This document shows positions 26,876 through 36,246 of a stretch of DNA of 64,000 bases, piece after piece. Position 1 is the stretch's first letter. Every line of letters begins with the position of its first letter. Source of the stretch: UBA2588 sp002339805 (GTDB lineage: Bacteria > Chloroflexota > Dehalococcoidia > Lucifugimonadales > UBA3495); the NCBI GenBank assembly GCA_045562555.1, contig JBJKVO010000002.1, positions 1-64,000 of the forward strand, in the 5' to 3' direction. The notes beneath the pieces are model-generated. The model saw only the letters and a list, made by a program, of their open reading frames with translations, did not search any database and had not been told where the DNA came from. The position numbers were made by a program, and so were the translations under genes.

Positions 26876-28375
26876 ATGATGGATTATCCTGCTATATTAT
26901 CGCTGGTTATATGGCTTCCGTTTGTAGTTGCTATAGGATTTTTGATCACGCCCGTAAAGCACGCTTATGTGAGATACATAGCTTTAGTAGTGACTGTTAT
27001 AGATGCAATTTTAGCTAGTCTGTTGTTTTTTAACATAGATAAAGAAATGCCATTAGGAGCCTTCCAATGGGTTGATAGAGTTACTTGGATTGATAGTGCG
27101 CTTCTTAAATCTCAATATCTTGTTGGATTAGATGGCCTTAGCGCTCCTTTGGTTTTGTTGACCACAGTCTTAGGGGTATGCGCAGTGATTGCATCATGGC
27201 ATATCAATATTAGGGTAAAGGAATACTTTATTTGGCTGTTGGTTTTACAGACGGCGATATTAGGAGTATTTACGTCATTAGATCTGCTGCTGTTTTTCTT
27301 GTTTTGGGAACTTGAATTGATACCAATGTACATGCTTATCTCGGGATGGGGCAGTGGAAGGAAAGAATATTCATCTATGAAATTCTTGATATTTACGATA
27401 TTAGGAAGTGCATTTATTATCATTGGAATTTTGATGACATTTATAACTTCCGATCCTAATACACTAGATATGACTATGTTGATTTTAAACAGCGGTGGCA
27501 ACCTCATACAATTGGGATTCTACGGCGCTACATTTGTGTACTTCTGTTTCTTTATAGGTTTTGCTATAAAATTGCCGGTCTGGCCTATCCACACATGGTT
27601 GCCAGACGCACATACAGATGCTCCCACTGCTGCTAGCGTGATATTGGCTGGAGTCATGCTGAAAATGGGAGGATATGGATTACTGAGGATAAATGTCACC
27701 ATGTTTCCATTGCAAACAGTGGCATACTCATATTTCATAATTGTATTAGGAGTCATTAGCGTACTGTATGGCGCGTTTATGACTTTAAAGCAAACCGATT
27801 TAAAAAGATTAATAGCTTACTCGAGCGTCAGTCACATGGGCTTGGTGCTAGTGGGTATTGGATCTTTTACTTCTGCTGGGCTCACAGGTGCGGGCATGCA
27901 GTTGTTTACTCACGGAACTATTACGGGGCTTTTATTCTTATGTGTAGGTCTAGTTTATGACAAGGCTCATACGCGGAGCATACCTGATCTAGGAGGATTA
28001 TTTATAAGAATGCCTTTGGTTGCAGTCGCATTCACAATTGCAGGGTTAGCTTCTCTGGGATTGCCCGCTTTAAGTGGATTTGTGTCTGAGATACTGGTAT
28101 TTACTGGAGCTTTCTCAGGATTCCCAATACTTACGATATTAGCCGTATTAGGCATAATATTAGCCGCAGGATATATATTGTGGATGCTTGAAAGAGTTTT
28201 ATTCGGGGAAGTCAAACCTAAAGTTGAACACGTAACAGATGCCACTCTGATTGAAGCATTCCCCTTAGTTTTATTGGTTATTATGATTATTGCTTTGGGA
28301 GTATTCCCCGGAATTTTAATAGATGTACTAGATCAGGCTATTTTGCCTGTAGTAACTAAATTTGGAGGAGTGTAA
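26876..28375 (+). CDS. nuoM: NADH-quinone oxidoreductase subunit M
   Basis: A 499-residue antiporter-like proton pump subunit. FFLFWELELIPMYMLI at about residue 142 holds the conserved Glu; KLPVWPIHTWLPDAHTDAPTAASVILAGVMLKMGGYG at about 232-268 holds the key Lys. LKRLIAYSSVSHMG follows. Two adjacent ATGs (26876 and 26879) follow GGGAGGG. It ends three bases before nuoN. Confidence 0.97.
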   Translation: MMDYPAILSLVIWLPFVVAIGFLITPVKHAYVRYIALVVTVIDAILASLLFFNIDKEMPLGAFQWVDRVTWIDSALLKSQYLVGLDGLSAPLVLLTTVLGVCAVIASWHINIRVKEYFIWLLVLQTAILGVFTSLDLLLFFLFWELELIPMYMLISGWGSGRKEYSSMKFLIFTILGSAFIIIGILMTFITSDPNTLDMTMLILNSGGNLIQLGFYGATFVYFCFFIGFAIKLPVWPIHTWLPDAHTDAPTAASVILAGVMLKMGGYGLLRINVTMFPLQTVAYSYFIIVLGVISVLYGAFMTLKQTDLKRLIAYSSVSHMGLVLVGIGSFTSAGLTGAGMQLFTHGTITGLLFLCVGLVYDKAHTRSIPDLGGLFIRMPLVAVAFTIAGLASLGLPALSGFVSEILVFTGAFSGFPILTILAVLGIILAAGYILWMLERVLFGEVKPKVEHVTDATLIEAFPLVLLVIMIIALGVFPGILIDVLDQAILPVVTKFGGV

Positions 28376-28378
28376 TTA

Positions 28379-29899
28379 ATGAATATTCATGATTTATTCC
28401 TCATATCTCCCGGATTGTCGGTAATAATTATCGGACTTGTAGCTTTAATATTGGATCTGGCTACCAAAAATAAAAATGTCCTGGTGTGGACAACATTAGG
28501 TTTACTCTTGGTGCCATTGGGATTGGGCGCTCTTCAATTACAGATGATTAGCACAGGTTATATCCTGGATATTTCCAGTAGTTCGGGACTTTTAGAAGGC
28601 AAATATAATGTGGACGTATTTTCAGTTTCGTTGCAGATGCTTATAGTATTTGCTGCTGCAATCACGGTAATGATTTCGGGAAACTATTTAACCGATGGGT
28701 ACAAGACTAAAGGTGAATACTACACTTTGATGTTGTTTTCTGCTGCGGGCATGATGACTTTGGTAAGTGCATCTGAATTAATATTGCTTTATGTTGGTTT
28801 GGAATTGACAGGGTTGCCAATAGCATTGTTGCTTGCATTAACTTTGACCAAGTCTGCTACAAGTGGAGCTTTGAAATTCCTGGTAGTAAGTGCATTGAGC
28901 TCTGCGGTAATGTTGTACGGTATGGCGTTCCTGTTTGGTTTTACTGGTACCACTATAATCCCGGAAATGTCTAGATCTATTATGTCTGAAGGTTCAGTAG
29001 TGACGCTATATAGCAACACCATTCTTTTAGTAGCTGTCTCTTTAATCATAATTGGTATTGGGTTTAAGTTATCAGCAGTGCCTTTCCATATGTGGGTACC
29101 GGATGTGTATGAATCTGGATCTGCTCCCATAGTTGGTTTTTTGTCTGTTGCAAGTAAGGCTGCCGCATTTGCGTTGTTACTAAGAATCATATATCAAGTA
29201 TTTGGAGACATATATGTGAATTGGCCATTACTAATTTCTATTATTGCTGCTGCCTCTATGATAGTAGGTAACATTATGGCTATGGTGCAAACCAACATAA
29301 AACGAATGCTAGGGTTCAGTACTATAGCTCATGCGGGTTACTTGTTAATCGGTGTGGCAGCTATAGCGATAGTTCAAAACGATAGTTCTTTCAGGTTAGG
29401 AGTGGATGGGGGTGCCTCTGTTTTGTTTTATCTGGCGACTTATGCTTTCGCTAACTTGACTATTTTTGCAGGCATATCGGTTGTAGGGAGTCGTGTGGGG
29501 GGTGACAACATCTCCGATTACAAGGCTCTTATTCGGAAATCTCCTCAGATGGCTATAATGATGAGTTTTGCCCTAATAGCGCTCATTGGAATACCTCCTA
29601 CAGGAATTTTCGTATCAAAATTTTACATTTTCAGTGCAGCTATGGAAAACGAACTTACTTGGCTTGTAATAGTTGGCGTGATAAATAGTGTAATATCAGC
29701 ATATTATTATGTTCGGCTAATTAAAGTAATGTTTGAGACAGATAACACCGACTCTGATGATAACAAAATGGACGCTCCCGGTCTCACTTTAGCAGCGATG
29801 TACATTACGACGGCCGGCACAATTTGGTTAGGGGTATCACCTTCCTGGTACATAGCGATCTTGGAACAGGGCATCTCATTATTATCGGGAGTTAATTGA
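28379..29899 (+). CDS. nuoN: NADH-quinone oxidoreductase subunit N
   Basis: A 506-residue antiporter-like proton pump subunit. LLYVGLELTGLPIALLLAL at about residue 140 carries the conserved Glu, and GFKLSAVPFHMWVPDVYESGSAPIVGFLSVASK at about 230-262 the family's Lys and proline-rich segment. KRMLGFSTIAHAGYLLIG follows. It is the last nuo gene; nadK begins within or just after its stop. Confidence 0.97.
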   Translation: MNIHDLFLISPGLSVIIIGLVALILDLATKNKNVLVWTTLGLLLVPLGLGALQLQMISTGYILDISSSSGLLEGKYNVDVFSVSLQMLIVFAAAITVMISGNYLTDGYKTKGEYYTLMLFSAAGMMTLVSASELILLYVGLELTGLPIALLLALTLTKSATSGALKFLVVSALSSAVMLYGMAFLFGFTGTTIIPEMSRSIMSEGSVVTLYSNTILLVAVSLIIIGIGFKLSAVPFHMWVPDVYESGSAPIVGFLSVASKAAAFALLLRIIYQVFGDIYVNWPLLISIIAAASMIVGNIMAMVQTNIKRMLGFSTIAHAGYLLIGVAAIAIVQNDSSFRLGVDGGASVLFYLATYAFANLTIFAGISVVGSRVGGDNISDYKALIRKSPQMAIMMSFALIALIGIPPTGIFVSKFYIFSAAMENELTWLVIVGVINSVISAYYYVRLIKVMFETDNTDSDDNKMDAPGLTLAAMYITTAGTIWLGVSPSWYIAILEQGISLLSGVN

Positions 29900-29901
29900 T
29901 T

Positions 29902-30759
29902 ATGGATTCGGTAGGAATAATATACAATTCTAAGAATCCAAAGGCTGCTGGATTAGCTGAAGAGATCAATAAACGGATATCTTCAATCCAACACACATGG
30001 CTCAACACAGCTGATGATGTGTATGGATTGTCAGATCAAATAAAAGCTAGCGACATTATTATTACTGTTGGAGGAGACGGTACAATACTTAGAGTTAACC
30101 GGATGACTTCTCAATTTGGTATTCCTATATTGGGAATTAATATGGGAAGATTAGGGTTTATGACTGAACTCACAGCCGAAGAAGCTGTTGACAACATACA
30201 GAACTATTTAAATAGTTCTTTCCATACTGAATCTCGTAACATGCTACAAAGCACTATAAAATCTAGCTCGTTCTCAGGTGATTTGGGGCCTCACCATGCT
30301 TTGAATGATATTGTGTTAGCCAGAGGTACGTCTTCCAGGGTAGTGACGATTAAAGTCCTTATAGATGGAGCGGTTCTGACAGTATTTCGCTCAGATGCGG
30401 TTATTGTGAGTTCTGCCACGGGTAGCACAGGATATAATTTGTCTGTAGGTGGACCAATTTTGGATCCTCTGTCACAGAGTATTGTCGTTAAGCCAGTGGC
30501 TGCTCATATCGGTTTGTCTACAGGTATAGTTTTGAATGAATACTCAACAGTAGAAATGGTAGTCGAAGGTCTTCAAGATTCCATAATGAGTATAGATGGG
30601 GCATATGATTATCCATTAACTCCAGGTGACTCCGTGATTATTCGGCAGAGTGAAAGGAAAGCCCGATTTGCGAGAGCTAATGGGTCTGAACATTTTTATG
30701 AAACTTTGACCAGAAGACTAGGGTTTGGCCTCGACGTTTCTAGGGCGGTCCGGTACTGA
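29902..30759 (+). CDS. nadK: NAD kinase
   Basis: A 285-residue enzyme that phosphorylates NAD to NADP. The hallmark GGDGTILRV is at about residue 54, followed by GINMGRLGFMTEL at about 76, NDIVLARG, and SSATGSTGYNLSVGGPIL at about 168, which form the NAD site. SIDGAYDYPL near residue 230 is also typical. I chose the ATG at 29902; a TTG at 29896 is possible. It sits at the end of the nuo operon, which links NAD(P) supply to respiration. Confidence 0.93.
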   Translation: MDSVGIIYNSKNPKAAGLAEEINKRISSIQHTWLNTADDVYGLSDQIKASDIIITVGGDGTILRVNRMTSQFGIPILGINMGRLGFMTELTAEEAVDNIQNYLNSSFHTESRNMLQSTIKSSSFSGDLGPHHALNDIVLARGTSSRVVTIKVLIDGAVLTVFRSDAVIVSSATGSTGYNLSVGGPILDPLSQSIVVKPVAAHIGLSTGIVLNEYSTVEMVVEGLQDSIMSIDGAYDYPLTPGDSVIIRQSERKARFARANGSEHFYETLTRRLGFGLDVSRAVRY

Positions 30760-30760
30760 C

Positions 30761-31306
30761 ATGGAGAACCGAGGGATAGAATCACAATTAGCTACTGAAT
30801 TGATTTATGATGGCAATATCATTAAGGTGACAAAAGATACTATTTTGCTTCCTAATGACCGAAGAACTACTAGGGAAGTTGTTGAACATGCGTCTGTTGT
30901 GTGCGTAATGCCATTAGATGAAGATGGTTATGTACACATGGTGAAACAGTACAGATATGCTATCTCAGATGTTCTGCTGGAAGTACCCGCTGGAGGAATT
31001 GAGAAAGGAGAATCACCTGAAGAGGCGGCAGTTAGGGAATTGCAAGAAGAAATTGGTAAATATCCTGGTGAACTTATTCAGCTAGGAGGATTTTGGCTAA
31101 CTCCTGGTTGGTGTAATGAATACATGTATGCTTTTTTAGCTAAAGACCTTACAGATTCAAAATTACCGGCGGATGATGATGAAAATATACAAGTCGTCAA
31201 AATACCATTAAGTGAAATATTAAGAGAAGTGCATTCAGGATTGATACCTGATGCTAAGACCATAGCTACCATTTCATTGGGAAATAATTATCTCAATAGA
31301 TCATAA
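30761..31306 (+). CDS. Nudix hydrolase (ADP-ribose pyrophosphatase type)
   Basis: A 181-residue Nudix protein. The full Nudix box is present (G-I-E-K-G-E-S-P-E-E-A-A-V-R-E-L-Q-E-E-I-G). The VPAGGIEKGE prelude and LGGFWLTPGWCNEYMYAFLA segment with a tail ending in DAKT are characteristic of the ADP-ribose pyrophosphatase branch, which cleaves ADP-ribose to AMP and ribose 5-phosphate. Start at ATG 30761 lies one base after the nadK stop, so the longer reading overlapping nadK is rejected. Together with nadK it suggests an NAD housekeeping pair at the operon end. Confidence 0.88.
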   Translation: MENRGIESQLATELIYDGNIIKVTKDTILLPNDRRTTREVVEHASVVCVMPLDEDGYVHMVKQYRYAISDVLLEVPAGGIEKGESPEEAAVRELQEEIGKYPGELIQLGGFWLTPGWCNEYMYAFLAKDLTDSKLPADDDENIQVVKIPLSEILREVHSGLIPDAKTIATISLGNNYLNRS

Positions 31307-31316
31307 ATATATTGGA

Positions 31317-31345
31317 TTGAAGTCGTGAATATGAGATACTATTAT
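31317..31345 (+). promoter_or_regulatory. candidate promoter of the sdh operon
   Basis: TTGAAG (31317-31322) and TATTAT (31340-31345) are separated by 17 bases, with four and five of six consensus matches. The sdhA ATG follows 32 bases later after GGAGGAAG. Read by eye. Confidence 0.5.
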
Positions 31346-31377
31346 CTTGATGCTTTTAAAAAACGGAGGAAGAATTA

Positions 31378-33057
31378 ATGCTGGAACATGATGTGTTAGT
31401 AGTAGGTGCCGGTTTAGCTGGAATGCGAGCGGCAATAGCTGCTAGTTCTAGAGGAGCCAACACAGCAATATTGAGTAAAGTTCATCCAGTAAGAAGCCAC
31501 TCTAATGCCGCTCAAGGCGGTATAAATGCGGCTTTGTCGGATAGAGGAGATGCTTGGGAAGATCACGCTTACGACACTATCAAAGGGAGTGACTTTTTAG
31601 GCGATCAAGATGCTATAGAAGTAATGTGCAAGGCAGCTGGCCAGTCTCTTATAGACATGGAGCATTTCGGAGTGACTTTCTCACGAGATGAAGAAGGCAG
31701 ATTAGGAACTAGAGCTTTCGGTGGTCAGAGAAGGCAAAGAACCTTCTTCGTTGGTGATTTCACAGGTCAGGCTCTATTACATGTTATGTTTGAACAGCTT
31801 CTGAAATCTGGTGTTAGAAGTTATGAAGAATGGTTTGTCACATCGTTAATAATTGAAGATGGAATCGTTGCTGGAGTAATGGCGCTAGAAATTAGGAGTG
31901 GAGAGATATTTGCAATCCGAGCTAAAACTGTAATTTTTGCTACAGGCGGTTGCGGCAGAGTGTTTGAGCCAAGCACCAACGCTTTGATAGTTACGGGAGA
32001 CGGAATGGCCCTGACTTATAATGCGGGCGCAAGCTTAATGGATATGGAGATGATTCAATATCACCCAACGACATTGGCTGGTAGTGGAGTATTACTATCT
32101 GAAGCGGCTAGAGGAGAAGGAGCATACCTCCTCAACAAAGATGGTGATAGATTCATGAAAGTATATGCTCCAAATATGCTGGAATTAGCTTCTAGAGATG
32201 TGGTCTCTAGGTCTGAACAAACTGAGATTAATGAAGGGCGAGGAATTGATGGATGTGTCCTATTAGATCTTCGGCATCTAGGAGAAAATGTCATAATGGA
32301 GAAATTGTGGCAAATCCGAGAATTAGGTATGGATTTGGTAGGTAAAGATATGATTAAAGAGCCAATTCCAATTAGGCCAGGCATGCACTATATCATGGGC
32401 GGTATTAAAACAGACATTGATGGACTGACAAATATACCTAGGGTATATGCCGCAGGAGAATGTGCGAACGTGAGCGTCCATGGAGGAAACAGATTAGGTG
32501 CTAATTCTCTCTTGGATACAATTGTTTTTGGGGAAAGATCAGGCAATCACGCTGCTGAAGCAGTGAAACACATAAAATATGTTGATTTTGACGAGCAGGC
32601 GAAAATAAAAGAAGAGAAAGCGCGTATACAATCAATATTAGACAGACCTCAGAATGGTGATAGAGTGTCTAAGCTACGTTTGGACATGGGGACATCTATG
32701 AATGATAATATCGCGGTATACAGAGACGAAGAAGGAATAAAAAAGACAGTAAATGACCTAAAAGATATGAAGGTTAGGTATCAGGATGTACCTGTTGATA
32801 GCAAAGGCAAAATATTTAATACTGATTTGATCTTTCATCTGGAATTAGGATTTATGTTGGACGTTGCCGAAACGATAGCTGCTGGAGCGTTGGAGCGTAA
32901 AGAGAGCAGAGGTGCTCAGAGCAGAACAGATTATCCTGATCGGGACGATGAAAATTGGCTGAAACATATTTTGGTTACTCAAGGTGAAGACGGTCCACAA
33001 CTGTCTACATCTGAAGTGTCGATCACCCAATGGGAGCCAGTAGAGAGGACGTATTAA
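31378..33057 (+). CDS. sdhA: succinate dehydrogenase/fumarate reductase flavoprotein subunit
   Basis: A 559-residue FAD subunit that oxidises succinate (or reduces fumarate). The FAD dinucleotide fold VVGAGLAGMRAAIAA is at the start; SHSNAAQGGINAA at about residue 40 precedes the covalent or bound FAD region. The substrate-site segment HPTTLAGSGVLLSEAARGEGAYL at about 226, and RPGMHYIMGGIKTD, HGGNRLGANSLLDTIVFG at about 370 are conserved. GGAGGAAG ribosome site upstream. sdhB follows in two bases. Confidence 0.95.
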   Translation: MLEHDVLVVGAGLAGMRAAIAASSRGANTAILSKVHPVRSHSNAAQGGINAALSDRGDAWEDHAYDTIKGSDFLGDQDAIEVMCKAAGQSLIDMEHFGVTFSRDEEGRLGTRAFGGQRRQRTFFVGDFTGQALLHVMFEQLLKSGVRSYEEWFVTSLIIEDGIVAGVMALEIRSGEIFAIRAKTVIFATGGCGRVFEPSTNALIVTGDGMALTYNAGASLMDMEMIQYHPTTLAGSGVLLSEAARGEGAYLLNKDGDRFMKVYAPNMLELASRDVVSRSEQTEINEGRGIDGCVLLDLRHLGENVIMEKLWQIRELGMDLVGKDMIKEPIPIRPGMHYIMGGIKTDIDGLTNIPRVYAAGECANVSVHGGNRLGANSLLDTIVFGERSGNHAAEAVKHIKYVDFDEQAKIKEEKARIQSILDRPQNGDRVSKLRLDMGTSMNDNIAVYRDEEGIKKTVNDLKDMKVRYQDVPVDSKGKIFNTDLIFHLELGFMLDVAETIAAGALERKESRGAQSRTDYPDRDDENWLKHILVTQGEDGPQLSTSEVSITQWEPVERTY

Positions 33058-33059
33058 TT

Positions 33060-34016
33060 ATGAATGTAACTATAAAGGTAAAAAGATTTGATGCCGATGC
33101 AGAAAAACCAGAATCTTACTGGGAAGAATTTACTACAGAAGTCGCGGATAATGCGACTGTACTAGATGCTTTAATCCAGGTACGAGAAGATCAAGACGGT
33201 ACTCTAAGTTTACGATGCTCTTGCCGAAGCGCGATTTGCGGTTCTTGTGCCATGCGAATCAATGGTCAAGGCGGCCTTGCATGCAAAACCCCTGCCGTTG
33301 ACGCTGTGATTGATGGCACGATAACTGTAGAACCTGCTGGGAATATGCCGGTCATCAAAGATCTAGTCACAAATTTTGACGGATTTTGGGATAAAATTAA
33401 CCAAGTAACGCCCTATCTACAGCCTCAAGGACCAGAACCGGAAGCAGAATACATCGCCTCCAATGAATCAATGTTGCATTTGTCTGGAGTTACAGCCTGT
33501 ATCATGTGTGGTTCATGCGTCTCCGATTGTACTGTATTAGAAGTGGATCCAACATTCTTAGGCCCTGCGGCTTTAGCAAAGGCATATAGATTTACCGCGG
33601 ACCCCAGAGATGGAGATGAAGACGGTGTATCTTTGGATAGATTGAAAGATCTAGGACAAAAATCCGGTATGTGGGACTGCACCCGTTGTATGGCATGTGT
33701 AACAGCTTGTCCTAAGGGGGTAGATCCAATGGATAGGATTATGGCTTTACGGGAACAGGCTATGGATGCGGGATTAACTAATAATAATGGAGCTAGACAT
33801 GCTGAAGCTTTCGTTGAATTAGTTGGTCATAGTGGAAGTTTGGATGAACTAAAATTGCCAGTTAAAACAGTAGGAATTTTCAACGTGCCTGCTTTGTTGT
33901 CTTATGTACCTGTAGGGATTAGAAGCTTGCGTAGAGGAAAGTTACCAAGTTTGTTTCATAAGAAGATAGAAGGCGTAGAAAATGTGCGTCGTTTAGTTAA
34001 AAAACTAGAGAAATAA
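33060..34016 (+). CDS. sdhB: succinate dehydrogenase/fumarate reductase iron-sulfur subunit
   Basis: A 318-residue electron-transfer subunit. The N-terminal 2Fe-2S domain has CSCRSAICGSCAMRING with a later Cys in LACKTP. The C-terminal domain has CIMCGSCVSDC and CTRCMACVTACPKGVDP for the other clusters. It is about 70 residues longer than many SdhB proteins at the C-terminus. Start at ATG 33060 follows GAGAGGA; a reading beginning inside sdhA is rejected. Confidence 0.94.
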   Translation: MNVTIKVKRFDADAEKPESYWEEFTTEVADNATVLDALIQVREDQDGTLSLRCSCRSAICGSCAMRINGQGGLACKTPAVDAVIDGTITVEPAGNMPVIKDLVTNFDGFWDKINQVTPYLQPQGPEPEAEYIASNESMLHLSGVTACIMCGSCVSDCTVLEVDPTFLGPAALAKAYRFTADPRDGDEDGVSLDRLKDLGQKSGMWDCTRCMACVTACPKGVDPMDRIMALREQAMDAGLTNNNGARHAEAFVELVGHSGSLDELKLPVKTVGIFNVPALLSYVPVGIRSLRRGKLPSLFHKKIEGVENVRRLVKKLEK

Positions 34017-34050
34017 TTATAAAAGACCATTTTAAGAAGAGAGGTTTGAA

Positions 34051-34932
34051 GTGAAATTTGCATTTTACCCTGGATGCGTGTCTCGAGGTGGGTGTCCAGA
34101 ATTATATAGCGCAGCTAATTTAGTCTGTGACAAATTAGGGATAGAACTTGAAGAAATGCCCGGTGCATCCTGCACGGGAGCAGGGGTTCTTCAGGAAAAA
34201 AATCGTCTACTTGGAGATATATTGAACGCTCGCACATTTGCGATGGCCGAAAAAATAGGATCACCAATCATGACTATCTGCAGCACATGTCAGGGAGTTA
34301 TGGCTCAAGCTAGGCATAGAATGAATGCAGATGCTGATTACCTTGAAGAAATAAATAGTCATCTAGCCGACGAAGATTTACATTTTTCAGGAGATATTGA
34401 AATAAAACATCTTTTATGGGTATTGATTGAAGATTATGGATTAGAAAAATTGTTACCCTTAGTAACTAAACCACTTAAAGGAATGAGATTATCACCCTTT
34501 TACGGTTGCTACATCGTCCGTCCTACTGAAGCTCTACAAACGGACGACAATCCGGAGAGAAAAGTAGCATTGGAAACTTTGATTGAAGCTCTAGGTGCAA
34601 CTCTGGTAGATTTTGAAGGAAAAACCCGATGTTGCGGATTCCCCATATTGACTATAAACCCCAAGAATTCTATGGCTATGGTTGCTAAGCATACCGCTGA
34701 GGTGAAAGATCTTGGCTCTGATGCTATGGTCACTCCCTGTCCATTATGTCATTTGAATTTAGATGGATTTCAGCCTAAAGCTGCATCTCAGGCGGGAAGA
34801 TCTATTGATATGCCGATTATTCATCTCCCTCAAATGATTGGAATGGCATTGGGTATAGCTCCAAAAGATCTGGGAATGAAAAGACATATTGTAAGTACTC
34901 AAAAACTGGAACTTAAGTTACAAGAAGCTTAA
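34051..34932 (+). CDS. CCG-domain (HdrB/SdhE-like) subunit
   Basis: A 293-residue cysteine-rich protein of the heterodisulfide reductase subunit B family, placed 34 bases after sdhB where a membrane anchor would be expected. Two CCG-type cysteine sets are visible: an N-terminal one (PGCVSRGGC, ASCTGAG, CSTCQG) and a C-terminal one (YGCYIVRP, TRCCGFPI, TPCPLCH). It has no transmembrane segment. In class E succinate:quinone reductases such a subunit (SdhE) replaces the cytochrome anchor and binds unusual iron-sulfur clusters. GTG start with GAGAGG upstream. Confidence 0.86.
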   Translation: MKFAFYPGCVSRGGCPELYSAANLVCDKLGIELEEMPGASCTGAGVLQEKNRLLGDILNARTFAMAEKIGSPIMTICSTCQGVMAQARHRMNADADYLEEINSHLADEDLHFSGDIEIKHLLWVLIEDYGLEKLLPLVTKPLKGMRLSPFYGCYIVRPTEALQTDDNPERKVALETLIEALGATLVDFEGKTRCCGFPILTINPKNSMAMVAKHTAEVKDLGSDAMVTPCPLCHLNLDGFQPKAASQAGRSIDMPIIHLPQMIGMALGIAPKDLGMKRHIVSTQKLELKLQEA

Positions 34933-36243
34933 TTAAATAGACTGAGCCAACTGCGAGAAGGTTTGTTCAATAGCCTGCTGAGTTACTTCGATATCTTCTT
35001 GGGAATGCGCAGCTGACGGATAGAATTTTTGAGGCCATGCTTTTAGGATGCCTCGATCCAGTAATCCGGAATTGAATCTCGCATGCAGTGCAGAATCAGT
35101 TGCTAGCCCATCACGGTAATTTGAAATTTTACGGTCTGTGAAAAACAACCCAAAAATTTGATTCTCTCCGCAAATTTGCACTGGAATGTTATGTCTTGAT
35201 GATGCCTCCCGTATAAATTCGCGAATTTGTTTCCCAGTATTATTGATTTTTTCGTAGTTATCTTTGTTTTGCAATTCCTTTAGAGTTGCAATCCCTGCAG
35301 CACAAGCAATAGGATTCCCGTTGAGAGTGCCTGTTTGAGGGACAAAATATTCACTATCTGTAGATGATTCATAAGAGGACATAATATCGGTTATTCCGGT
35401 GACTGCTGCCAATGGGTATCCGCCTCCCATTATTTTGCCTACGCATGCTAAGTCAGGGGTCACCCCATAATGTTGCTGAGCACCGCCATAAGATAATCTG
35501 AACCCAGTTACCACTTCATCAAATATCAATGGGATACTATATTTCTTGGTGATATCGCGGAGTCCTTGAAGAAATCCGGGTTCTGGAGCTATTACTCGTT
35601 GTAATGGCTCTACAATGACCGCGGCTATATCATCTTTGTGTGCTTCAATAATTTGGGACGTGGTTTGTAAATCATTGAATGGAGCAGCTAGAACTAGATC
35701 AGATATGGCTTTAGGTATTCCAGAGCTATTTGCTTGTGTTTGAGGATACTCGACAGATGCGTCTGGGGTCACGCTCATCATCGCGTAATCACTACTTCCG
35801 TGGTATCCACCTTCAAATTTAAGGATTTTCTCTTTTTTAGTGAATGCTCTACATACTCGCATTGCTTGAAAAGTTGCGTCTGTACCACTGACTGTGAAGC
35901 GTACTTGTTCTGCGCAGGGGATTGCTTCGCATAACATTTCAGCTAATTCAACAGCTTTTTCGTGGGTGGCAAAGAATGTACTACCGTCTTCAACCGCCTT
36001 TATTACAGCTTCTATCACACTAGGGAACGCGTGACCCAAGATCATTGGGCCAGAACCCATTAACCAGTCAATGTATTCATTACCGCTTACGTCCCATATT
36101 TTAGATCCTAGTCCTTTTTGTACTAGAAAGCTTTGATGATTACCAACTTTTATATTGCCGTTAGTTCCATCAGGAAGGAATTGATTAGCTTTGTTTAATA
36201 ATTGAGATTCTTGATTACTAGTAATTTTCGAGTATTCAGCCAT
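34933..36243 (-). CDS. class III aminotransferase (glutamate-1-semialdehyde aminomutase-like)
   Basis: A 436-residue PLP enzyme of the class III aminotransferase fold, closest in pattern to GSA aminomutase (HemL), which makes 5-aminolevulinate. FLPDGTNGN and VWDVSGNEYIDW-like N-terminal signature, SGTDATFQAMRVCRAFT at about residue 119, KFEGGYHGSSDY at about 142, FDEVVTGFRL at about 241 with the PLP Asp, and the PLP Lys at about 270 (VGKIMGGGYPLAAV). Whether it is the haem-pathway HemL or a paralogue acting on another substrate is unclear: no other haem genes are nearby. Confidence 0.78.
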   Translation of the reverse strand: MAEYSKITSNQESQLLNKANQFLPDGTNGNIKVGNHQSFLVQKGLGSKIWDVSGNEYIDWLMGSGPMILGHAFPSVIEAVIKAVEDGSTFFATHEKAVELAEMLCEAIPCAEQVRFTVSGTDATFQAMRVCRAFTKKEKILKFEGGYHGSSDYAMMSVTPDASVEYPQTQANSSGIPKAISDLVLAAPFNDLQTTSQIIEAHKDDIAAVIVEPLQRVIAPEPGFLQGLRDITKKYSIPLIFDEVVTGFRLSYGGAQQHYGVTPDLACVGKIMGGGYPLAAVTGITDIMSSYESSTDSEYFVPQTGTLNGNPIACAAGIATLKELQNKDNYEKINNTGKQIREFIREASSRHNIPVQICGENQIFGLFFTDRKISNYRDGLATDSALHARFNSGLLDRGILKAWPQKFYPSAAHSQEDIEVTQQAIEQTFSQLAQSI

Positions 36244-36246
36244 AAG

